NCBI RefSeq assembly: GCF_010550675.1
Contig: NZ_JAAGOA010000031.1
Coordinates: 1 to 64,000, forward strand
Reading direction: 5' to 3'
Origin: Phytoactinopolyspora halotolerans
Lineage (GTDB): Bacteria; Actinomycetota; Actinomycetes; Jiangellales; Jiangellaceae
Length of the DNA stretch: 64,000 nucleotides
Part shown: in pieces, positions 47,538 through 54,693 of the stretch
How positions within the stretch are numbered: position 1 is the stretch's first letter
Layout: every line of letters begins with the position of its first letter
Notes under the pieces: generated by a model
What the model was told of the DNA's origin: nothing
What the model saw: the letters and a program-made list of their open reading frames with translations, nothing else
Databases searched by the model: none
Translations under genes and position numbers: made by a program

Positions 47538-48906
47538 CGGTGCCGGCGCGGCCGCGGGAGGGCAGGCGGACGATGAAGCACGCGCCCTGGTCCTGGTCCG
47601 CGACCGAGACGTCGCCGCCGTGCGACCGGGCGATCTGCCGGACGATGGCCAAGCCCAGCCCGGTGCCGCCGGCGTCCCGGCTGCGCGCGTCGTCCAGCCG
47701 GGTGAAGCGCTCGAAGATGCGCTCGCGGTGACGCGGGGGGATGGCCGGCCCGTCGTTGCCGACCCGCACCTCGACCAGGTGTCCGGCCTGACTCACCGCG
47801 ACCGTGACCTTGGTTGCCGCGTGCCGCAACGCGTTGGCGATCAGGTTGTGCAGCAGTCTGGACAGCGCCTCGGGGCTGCCGTGGACGGACGCCCCCGGTC
47901 CGGGCTCCACCGTCACCGGCACGCGCGGCTCCCGGAGGCTGCCGGCGATGCTCTCGGCCAGGTCCCGCATGTCCACCAGCCAGGTGGAGCTGAACCGGCC
48001 CTCTTCGAGCCGAGCGAGTACCAGCAGGTCGTCGACGAGGCGGCCCATCCGCTCCACCTCGTGTAGCGCCTCCCGGGTGGTCTCCGCCATGTCCACCGCG
48101 TCCGGATGTGCCTGAGCGACTTCGAGTTCGGTCCGCAGCGCCGCGATCGGGCTGCGCAACTCGTGTGCCGCATCGGCGACGAACGCCCGTTGCCGCGCCG
48201 AGGCGTCCTCCAGCCGGCGCAGCATGTCATTGAGCGTGGTGGCCAGCCGGTGCAACTCGTCGCGTGCCGCCGGTACCGGCAGCAGCCGGCGCTCGCCGGT
48301 CCCGGTGATCTCGGCTGCGCTGCGCCGCAGCTCCTCCACCGGACGCAGCGTCCGCCCGGTGACGTACCAGCTCAACGCCCCGACGGCGATGGCCACCACA
48401 GCGCCCAAGGTGAACGTGACGAAGCGGAACAGCCGGGCGGCCCGTCGCTGTTCGGCCAGAGACACGGCCACGATCACGGTGTGCGTCTCGCCGTCCAGCT
48501 CAGCCGGGACGCCGAGCACCCGGTAGGGGTCGGGCTGGCCGAGCCTGCTCCCGGACATGTCGATCGCGCGGCCTTCCCGCACCGCTGCGAGGTCGTCCCC
48601 GCCGACGATCGGCACCAACAGGTCACCGCCGGGGGTGGAGGCGAGCACCCGGTCCTCAGCGTCGACCACCTGCGCGATCGCCGCCCCCGCACCCGGCAGC
48701 GGGTTGGAGATCCGGTCCGACTCCACCAGCACCGCCGTGTCCTGGGCGTAGCTACGGGCGGCGTCGTCGATCGAACCGACCAGCGCACGCTCGATCAGCA
48801 TCACTGTGCCGACACTCGCCGCCGCGATGCCGACCATCGCCACCACGGTCACGACGAACGTGAGCCGCGCGCGCAGCGAGTGCTTGGGGGTGTGTCCGGC
48901 GGCCAT
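47533..48906 (-). CDS. Sensor histidine kinase (HAMP type)
   Basis: A 457-residue kinase, start ATG 48906, three bases after the response-regulator stop. Two membrane helices (about 18-38 and 158-180) enclose an extracellular sensor domain. A HAMP domain ends near 240, then the His box DAAHELRSPIAALRTELEVA. NLIANALRHAA, GNDGPAIPPRHRE and [20 protein letters not shown] are the ATP-binding boxes. The stop codon lies inside palindromic repeat copy 3. With the regulator it faces the LolA-like/ABC operon and probably controls it. Confidence 0.92.
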   Translation of the reverse strand: MAAGHTPKHSLRARLTFVVTVVAMVGIAAASVGTVMLIERALVGSIDDAARSYAQDTAVLVESDRISNPLPGAGAAIAQVVDAEDRVLASTPGGDLLVPIVGGDDLAAVREGRAIDMSGSRLGQPDPYRVLGVPAELDGETHTVIVAVSLAEQRRAARLFRFVTFTLGAVVAIAVGALSWYVTGRTLRPVEELRRSAAEITGTGERRLLPVPAARDELHRLATTLNDMLRRLEDASARQRAFVADAAHELRSPIAALRTELEVAQAHPDAVDMAETTREALHEVERMGRLVDDLLVLARLEEGRFSSTWLVDMRDLAESIAGSLREPRVPVTVEPGPGASVHGSPEALSRLLHNLIANALRHAATKVTVAVSQAGHLVEVRVGNDGPAIPPRHRERIFERFTRLDDARSRDAGGTGLGLAIVRQIARSHGGDVSVADQDQGACFIVRLPSRGRAGTA

Positions 48907-48909
48907 GCG

Positions 48910-49593
48910 TCACTGCGCCGCGAGGTCGTCGATGATCCGGTACCCGGCGCCGCGGACGGTGCGCAGGCTGTGCCGGCCGTACGGAGTGTCGATCTTGCGG
49001 CGCAGGTAGCCGACGTAGACCTCGACGACGTTCGGGTCGCCGTCGTAGTGCGGATCCCACACATGCTCCAACAGATCGATCTTGGAGACCACCTCGCCGT
49101 TGCGGTACATCAGATACTGCAGCAACCCGAACTCCCGCGGGGTGAGTTCGACCGGATCGTCGCCCCGCCGCACCGCGCGGGTGGCCGGGTCCAGGTACAG
49201 GTCGCCGACCCGCAGCACGGCGGGCCGTTCCGGGGTGCCACGCCGGATCAGGGCCCGGAGCTTGGCGACCAGGACGACGTAGGAGAACGGCTTGGTGAGG
49301 TAGTCGTCGGCGCCGATGTCCAGGCCGTCGGCCTGGTCGTACTCCCCGTCCTTGGCGGAGAGCATGAGGATCGGCACCCAGTTGTCCTCTGCCCGCAGCG
49401 CCTGGCAGATCCGGTAGCCGGAGAGCGACGGCAGCATGATGTCCAGCACGATGGCGTCGTACTCGTACTCGCGCGCCAGGTGCAGGCCCTGGACGCCGTC
49501 GTGCGCGAGCTGCACGGAGAACCCCTCCGCGGAGAGTCCACGCTGCAACGCGCGGGCGAGCCCGCGCTCGTCCTCGATCACCAGAATCCGCAT
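48910..49593 (-). CDS. OmpR-family response regulator
   Basis: A 227-residue regulator from ATG 49593 (MRILVIEDERGLARALQRGL). The receiver has Glu7-Asp8, the phospho-acceptor in AIVLDIMLPSLSG (Asp near 51) and the Lys in LTKPFSY (near 101). The winged-helix output domain ends SLRTVRGAGYRIID. The gene is divergent from the LolA-like gene with a 112-bp intergenic region, where its operators would be expected; I could not fix any. Confidence 0.94.
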   Translation of the reverse strand: MRILVIEDERGLARALQRGLSAEGFSVQLAHDGVQGLHLAREYEYDAIVLDIMLPSLSGYRICQALRAEDNWVPILMLSAKDGEYDQADGLDIGADDYLTKPFSYVVLVAKLRALIRRGTPERPAVLRVGDLYLDPATRAVRRGDDPVELTPREFGLLQYLMYRNGEVVSKIDLLEHVWDPHYDGDPNVVEVYVGYLRRKIDTPYGRHSLRTVRGAGYRIIDDLAAQ

Positions 49594-49705
49594 GTGGTTA
49601 GTCTCCCGCTCATCGTGGCATCGTGGGTGTGAAGCTCTCAGTGTCCTCACAGCGCACCGGTCGCACAGTGAAGATGGCACGGGTGCTGTCCGAAGGAGAA
49701 CATAG

Positions 49706-50887
49706 ATGACTGCCACAGCGAATCGCCTGCAGAGGTTCACTCTATCCAAGCGGCCGTGGGCCGTCCCTGCGATCATCACGGCGACGGTGGTGACCGCCGC
49801 GGTGGCCGTGCCGGTCTTCGCCGACGCGGACTCCGAGCTGCCGGAGAAGAGTCCCGCCGAGGTGCTGGCCAGTGTGGCGCAGGCGCACGAGGTCCCGTTC
49901 GCCGGGACCGTGGTGCACTCGGCCGACTTGGGCTTCCCGGAGCTACCGGTCTCGGGCGGGGACGTCTCGCCGCTGAGTCTGCTCGCCGGCGCCACCACCG
50001 CGCGTATCTGGTACAGCGACCCGTCGAGCTTCCGGGTTGCGCTGCACGGCGATCTCTCCGAGACGGATGTGATCGTCAACGACGACGAGCTGTGGTACTG
50101 GAACAGCGAAGAGAACACGGTCCGCCACCACGAAGGTTCGCTGTGGCCGGGGGAGGGTGACCCGGACGAGTCGGGCGCCGGCTTCGCGACGCCGGGGGCG
50201 GCGCTATCGAATGAGGCCATGGCCGGGTTGTTCCTCGCGTGGTTGACGCCGACCAGCGACGTCTCGGTGGACGGCACCGCCTCGGTGGCCGGCCGGGCCG
50301 CGTACGAGCTGGTGATCCGGCCCGACGACGAGCGTTCGCTGGTGGACTCGGTACGCCTCGCCGTCGACGGTGAGCACGGCGTGCCGCTGCGCATCCAGGT
50401 GCTGGCGGCCGACGGCGGAGACCCGGCCGTGGAGATCGGGTTCACGTCGGTGACGTTCACCGAGCCCGAGGCGTCGGTCTACGAGTTCACCCCGCCGGCC
50501 GGAGCCACCGTCGAGGAGTTCGACGTCGAGCAGTGGTGGTCGGACAAGCATGCACCGCAGCACGACGAGGACCCGTTCACCGCGATGGACGACATCGAGG
50601 TCGACGTCTCCGAGGACGGATGGGCCTCGGTGATCACCATCACTGGGATCGAGATGGCGGACGTCACTGGGCAGTTGGAGGAGTTGACCGGCGGACAAGG
50701 GCAGGGTGAGCTCGGCGATCTCACCGGCATCCTGGATGCCTTCCTCAACGACATGGAACGGGTCGAGGGGCCATACGGCAGCGGTGTCGGCTTCACCAGT
50801 CGCCTCTTCTCCGTGCTCTGGCTCGACGACGGCCGCATGCTGATCGGCGCCGTCGACCTGGACGTCCTCGAAGAAGCGGCAGCGTGA
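49706..50887 (+). CDS. LolA/RseB-like secreted lipoprotein-carrier-type protein
   Basis: A 393-residue exported protein from ATG 49706 with GAAGGAGA upstream. One N-terminal membrane segment (about 17-38, PWAVPAIITATVVTAAVAVP) is likely a signal anchor or uncleaved signal. The mature domain (FAGTVVHSADLGFPELP, ARIWYSDPSSFRVALHGDLS, NDDELWYWNSEENTVRHHEG) fits the LolA/RseB/DUF2092 fold, which binds lipids or lipoproteins. The stop overlaps the ABC ATPase start by four bases. It likely hands a lipid or peptide to, or receives it from, the ABC exporter. Confidence 0.82.
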   Translation: MTATANRLQRFTLSKRPWAVPAIITATVVTAAVAVPVFADADSELPEKSPAEVLASVAQAHEVPFAGTVVHSADLGFPELPVSGGDVSPLSLLAGATTARIWYSDPSSFRVALHGDLSETDVIVNDDELWYWNSEENTVRHHEGSLWPGEGDPDESGAGFATPGAALSNEAMAGLFLAWLTPTSDVSVDGTASVAGRAAYELVIRPDDERSLVDSVRLAVDGEHGVPLRIQVLAADGGDPAVEIGFTSVTFTEPEASVYEFTPPAGATVEEFDVEQWWSDKHAPQHDEDPFTAMDDIEVDVSEDGWASVITITGIEMADVTGQLEELTGGQGQGELGDLTGILDAFLNDMERVEGPYGSGVGFTSRLFSVLWLDDGRMLIGAVDLDVLEEAAA

Positions 50888-51813
50888 CGTCGGCGATCGC
50901 GACCAGCGCTCTAACGAAGCGATTCGGAAAGCGGACCGCTGTCGACGTGATCGACCTCGATGTGCCACAGGGATCCGTCTACGGCTTCCTCGGGCCGAAC
51001 GGCTCGGGGAAGACCACCACCATCCGGATCCTGCTCGGGCTGGCGGCGGCGAGCGAGGGAACGGTGCACCTGCTGGGCGAACGGATGCCGGACGGTGCGT
51101 CCGCGGTGCTCCCTCGGGTCGGCGCCCTGGTGGACGGTCCGGCGTTCCATCCGTACCTGTCCGGCCGGGACAACCTGGTCCGGCTCGATGCGGCCGACCG
51201 TACGGCCACGCCGGCGGACCGGCGGCGACGGATCGACGCGGCGCTGGAGCGAGTCGGGCTCGCCGCGGCCGCGGGGAAGAACTACCGGGCCTACTCGCAG
51301 GGGATGCGGCAGCGGCTGGGCCTGGCCGCATCCCTGCTGCGCCCGCGCGAGCTGCTGGTGCTCGACGAGCCGACCAACGGCCTGGACCCGCAGGGCACGC
51401 GAGAGGTGCGCCATCTGGTGTCGGAGGTGGCAGCCGCGGGCACCACCGTGTTCCTCTCGTCTCACCTGCTCTCCGAGGTGGACCAGATGTGCACCCACGT
51501 GGGCATCATGCGCTCGGGCGCCCTGGTGGCGCAGGGCAGCATCTCCACGTTGCGCTCGGCGCTGGCCACGCGGTTGCGTATCGATACCCGGGCCGGGGAC
51601 GACGCCGCGGAGGTGCTGCGCCGGTTCGGGCTGCGCAACGTGGCGGCGGACAGCACCGGAGTCACCGGTGAACTGGGCGGCGCGGTACCGGAGGACGTGG
51701 TGGAGGAGCTGGTGAAGTCAGGCGTGCCGGTGCGGCAGGTGATCATCGAGCGTCCGGGGCTGGAAGAGCTGTTCGTCTCGTTGACCGGGGAGGGTTTCGA
51801 TGTCGACGAGTGA
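50884..51813 (+). CDS. ABC transporter ATP-binding protein (drug/bacteriocin export type)
   Basis: A 309-residue ATPase from GTG 50884 overlapping the LolA-like stop. Walker A is GPNGSGKTTT (about residues 36-45), the signature YSQGMRQRLGLAASLL (about 137-152) and Walker B LLVLDEPTNGLD. The C-terminal extension of ~75 residues is typical of CcmA/DrrA-type exporters. It overlaps the permease gene by 14 bp. Confidence 0.95.
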   Translation: MTSAIATSALTKRFGKRTAVDVIDLDVPQGSVYGFLGPNGSGKTTTIRILLGLAAASEGTVHLLGERMPDGASAVLPRVGALVDGPAFHPYLSGRDNLVRLDAADRTATPADRRRRIDAALERVGLAAAAGKNYRAYSQGMRQRLGLAASLLRPRELLVLDEPTNGLDPQGTREVRHLVSEVAAAGTTVFLSSHLLSEVDQMCTHVGIMRSGALVAQGSISTLRSALATRLRIDTRAGDDAAEVLRRFGLRNVAADSTGVTGELGGAVPEDVVEELVKSGVPVRQVIIERPGLEELFVSLTGEGFDVDE

Positions 51814-52672
51814 ACTGATCGGCGCCCCCGCGCCGGCTCCGACCAGGACGGCGCTGCCCGGGACGTTCCTCGCCTCTGAGCTGAAGCTGGTGCTGCGCCG
51901 GCGGCGGAATCTCGGGATGCTCGGCGTGCTGGTGGCTGCGCCGATCGTGATCGGCCTGGCGCTGCGGGCCAGCTCCTCGTCGGGTGAGGGCGACGGCGAC
52001 GCGCCGGCGTTCCTCGGCGAGGTGGCCGGCAACGGGCTGTTCCTCGGCTTCTCCGGGCTGTTGCTGCTGATGCCGTTCTTTCTGCCGTTGGCGATGTCGG
52101 TGGTCTCCGGTGATTCGATCGCGGGTGAGGCCAGCGCCGGCACTCTGCGGTATCTGCTGATCGTGCCGGCGGGACGGGGCCGGCTGTTGGCGACGAAGTA
52201 CGCCTCTTGTGTCCTGTTCGGGCTGATCACCACCGTGCTGGTGGTGACCTCCGGGATGGTGACGGGCGCGGCTCTGTTCTCCGCCGGTGACGTGACGCTG
52301 CTGTCGGGCACCACCATCGGTTTCGGTGAGACCCTGTGGCGTGCGCTGCTGATGGCCGGCTATGCGGCCGTGCTGCTGGGCGGCTTGGCGGCGATCGGCG
52401 TCTTCGTCTCCACGCTCACCGAGGTTCCGGTGGCGGCGATGGCGACAGTCGCGGCGATCCCGGTGTTGTCGCAGATCCTTGGGCTGATCCCGCAGCTGTC
52501 CTGGCTGCATCCGTGGCTGCTGACCGACACCTGGTCGGTATTCGGCGACTTCCTGCGGGAGCCGATCATGACCGAGGCCATCGGGCGCGGACTGCTCACC
52601 CACGCCGGATACGCCGTGATCTTCCTGTCTTTCGCGTGGGCGCGGCTGACCATGCGGGACATCACGTCCTAG
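51800..52672 (+). CDS. ABC transporter permease (ABC-2 type)
   Basis: A 290-residue membrane protein from ATG 51800, overlapping the ATPase gene end by 14 bp. Six hydrophobic segments fit ABC-2 permeases. VVSGDSIAGEASAGTLRYLL is the conserved coupling region, and PAGRGRLLATKYASCVLFGL follows it. It forms an exporter with the ATPase. The LolA-like protein and two-component system suggest a response to cell-envelope stress or antibiotics; the substrate is unknown. Confidence 0.92.
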   Translation: MSTSELIGAPAPAPTRTALPGTFLASELKLVLRRRRNLGMLGVLVAAPIVIGLALRASSSSGEGDGDAPAFLGEVAGNGLFLGFSGLLLLMPFFLPLAMSVVSGDSIAGEASAGTLRYLLIVPAGRGRLLATKYASCVLFGLITTVLVVTSGMVTGAALFSAGDVTLLSGTTIGFGETLWRALLMAGYAAVLLGGLAAIGVFVSTLTEVPVAAMATVAAIPVLSQILGLIPQLSWLHPWLLTDTWSVFGDFLREPIMTEAIGRGLLTHAGYAVIFLSFAWARLTMRDITS

Positions 52673-52693
52673 GCCGTCGGCGGATGACCGCCG

Positions 52694-52757
52694 GCAGGTT
52701 CGTTTCCCACTGACATGCCGGTTCTGACCAGCAGGCTCGTTTCCCACTGACATGCCG
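52694..52757. repeat. 27-bp direct repeat, two copies, 37-bp period
   Basis: GCAGGTTCGTTTCCCACTGA (52694-) and GCAGGCTCGTTTCCCACTGA (52731-) each continue with CATGCCG and differ at one base. Spacing is 37 bp start to start. Two units are too few for a CRISPR call; no leader or cas genes are near. It could be a duplicated regulatory element or a degraded repeat. Confidence 0.8.
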
Positions 52758-53163
52758 TGTCCCACCTGCCAACCCAGCGGCGCGTTGACGACGGGCTCGA
52801 TCATTCACACGACAGACTGCACAGTCGGCGCATGCACCGGTCACCATTGACACGACCGATGACACGGTGACGTGGCGACCGGCTGCTTCTCACACGACGC
52901 GATCCACGATCGCCTCGTGATGGTGGTCGTGTGCACTACGGCCGGTTCAGGCGGAGTTGTGAGCTCGATCGTGTGAACCCAGGCCGCTCGTAGGCGGGTT
53001 TACCGAGCCGGGTGGAAAGTCGTGTGGCGTATTGCCGCTGTAACCGGCCAGATCTCCCACGACCAGGCCCACGACGCCGATGAGCGGTCGAAACGTGCAC
53101 AGCTCGTCACACAGCTGGAGCACATCGGCCGGGGCGAGTCGGCGAGGGCGGGCCGGGGACGCG

Positions 53164-53202
53164 AAGGGCCGGTTCCGGATCGTTCACCCGGAACCGGCCC
53201 TT
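53164..53202. terminator. 15-bp perfect hairpin downstream of beta-helix protein gene
   Basis: AAGGGCCGGTTCCGG (53164-53178) pairs perfectly with 53188-53202 across a nine-base loop. It lies 81 bp beyond the stop of the minus-strand gene at 53284-54246. There is no long U-run. It is a likely bidirectional terminator. Confidence 0.82.
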
Positions 53203-53283
53203 GGCGGTGCGTCAGCGAGCGGGGGTCACCCCTCACTCGACGCTTTGGTCACCCGACGCCGTATGCCGGCGTGGCGAGTGGGT

Positions 53284-54246
53284 TCACTCGAAGGCGGGAC
53301 CGGCGTCCTCGGCCGCGTCCTCGGCGGCTTCGGAGCGCTCCTCGATCTGATCCCGCACCTCGGCCTTGCGCGACTCGACCTGGTCGCCGGCGGCGCCGAA
53401 CGAGCCGCGGGCGGCACTGAGCTTGGACGCCGAGGCGGCGTCGCAGTTCTCCTCGCCGCGGACCCGGTTGTCGCTGACGGCCGGGGCGGGCGAGTTGTCG
53501 GTGCAGGTCAGGTCGCCACGGATGACGTTGCCGACGACGCTGGCGTCAGCCGTGTTGCCGGTGAGCGTGACGTCGCCGCCGAAGGCGTTGAAGCCGCAGT
53601 CGCTGACCGGGCTCTGGCCGCCGAGCTGCACCAGACCTGCGTTGCCGGTGTAGGTGGTGTCGCCGTCGACCTCGGAGAAGCACACCACGCTGCCCAGCTC
53701 GGTCCCGGTGACGGACAGGCTGCCCTCGACCACCGTGTCGTAGAGGTCGGTGAGCAGGCCACCCTCGGAGTTCACGCTCTTCGACACCCAGCCGCTCTCC
53801 AGGAAGACCTCGACGTTGGTCGAGTTGACGTTGCGGTTGTGCGCCGAGTCGAGGCTGTAGAAGAACTCCGAGTCGGAGGCGACGATGTTGGCGGCGTGCG
53901 AGCTCTCCTCGGAGTAGACGCCGAACGCCTCGTTGAGCCGGGTGGCGCCCTGAACGTCGGTCTGCACCGTGCTGGCGAAACCGTTGGCGTTTACCCTCAG
54001 CGCGCCCTCGACGGTGGAGCCGGTCAGGGTCAGGTTGGCGTCGGCGCGGACCGTGGCGTTGCCCTGGATGACGACGTTCGTCAGGTCGCAGGAGTCACCC
54101 GCCTTGACCACCAGGTCACCCGGGACGGTGACGTTCTCCGCGACCCCGTCGCAGAACGTCGTGAGCCCGGCCTGCGAGGGAGCGGCGAGGCCGACCAGGA
54201 CAAGGCCGCCACCGGCGGCGGCGAGAGCGAGTCTTTTCAAGCGCAT
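53284..54246 (-). CDS. Secreted protein with beta-helix-like repeats
   Basis: A 320-residue exported protein from ATG 54246 with AAGGGGA upstream. A signal peptide (MRLKRLALAAAGGGLVLVGL then AAPSQA) is visible. The mature part is built of short strands of the form 'xGNVTVxG' (ENVTVPGDLVVKAG, GNATVRADANLTLTG, GDVTLTGNTADASVVGN), which suggests a right-handed beta-solenoid, as in polymer-forming or adhesin-like proteins. Four Cys in the mature domain could form disulfides. The C-terminal 40 residues are charged and helical. No known family is certain. It is probably a surface or extracellular protein. Confidence 0.75.
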   Translation of the reverse strand: MRLKRLALAAAGGGLVLVGLAAPSQAGLTTFCDGVAENVTVPGDLVVKAGDSCDLTNVVIQGNATVRADANLTLTGSTVEGALRVNANGFASTVQTDVQGATRLNEAFGVYSEESSHAANIVASDSEFFYSLDSAHNRNVNSTNVEVFLESGWVSKSVNSEGGLLTDLYDTVVEGSLSVTGTELGSVVCFSEVDGDTTYTGNAGLVQLGGQSPVSDCGFNAFGGDVTLTGNTADASVVGNVIRGDLTCTDNSPAPAVSDNRVRGEENCDAASASKLSAARGSFGAAGDQVESRKAEVRDQIEERSEAAEDAAEDAGPAFE

Positions 54247-54693
54247 GATTCCCCTTGTGTCGCTTGGCTGCTGGATGCGCGCTCGTCCGCATCGTCTCGC
54301 CGGTACGTCCGGATCACGGACGGGTGCCGGCGCCACGGCGCGGCGTGAGCGCTCTGCACAGGGGCCGGCCACCCCCGGATGGCGCTCACGGTCGGTGAAC
54401 ATCCATGCACGACGCAACGCGACCCCTCGTTGCCCCCCGAAAAACCGAAGGGGGACAAACCGTGCAGTTGGACTCTTTCGCCGAATGCGAGTATCTGTCA
54501 AGATCTAGAAGGCGAGTTCGGACGAACGGACAGGAAAGCGTTAACCTCCCGTCCCGGATTGGTCACCGGGACGTCGCCTCGCCGGGGTCTACGGGTGTCG
54601 TGGATCACGTGTGCGCCACGCCGCTGGGCGTTCGGAGCGACCATCCAAGTGATCTGCTGGGGTTTTCTCGCCCGGGTCATTAGCCTGTCGACT
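54247..54693. other. Divergent intergenic region upstream of GNAT/acyl-CoA synthetase gene
   Basis: A 447-bp region. A stem CCCCC/GGGGG (54435-54455) and a 7-bp stem GTCCCGG/CCGGGAC (54551-54557, 54566-54572) are visible. A GTG at 54462 with AAGGGGGA upstream opens a 74-codon frame with no family likeness; I do not call it a gene. A -10-like TAGCCT at 54681-54686 lies just before the GTG at 54694, which has no ribosome site, so the downstream gene may be leaderless. Confidence 0.5.

Larger units (their letters stand above)
52673..53283. other. Intergenic region with short repeats and hairpins
   Basis: A 611-bp gap between convergent genes. No reading frame here has the codon bias of its neighbours. 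It holds a 27-bp direct repeat in two copies (52694-52720 and 52731-52757), an 8-bp inverted repeat CACACGAC/GTCGTGTG (52891-52898, 52926-52933), and a terminator (53164-53202). Confidence 0.6.

Noticed and set aside
52694-52757. CRISPR array
   Set aside because: Only two repeat units, very short spacer (10 bp), no leader and no cas genes.
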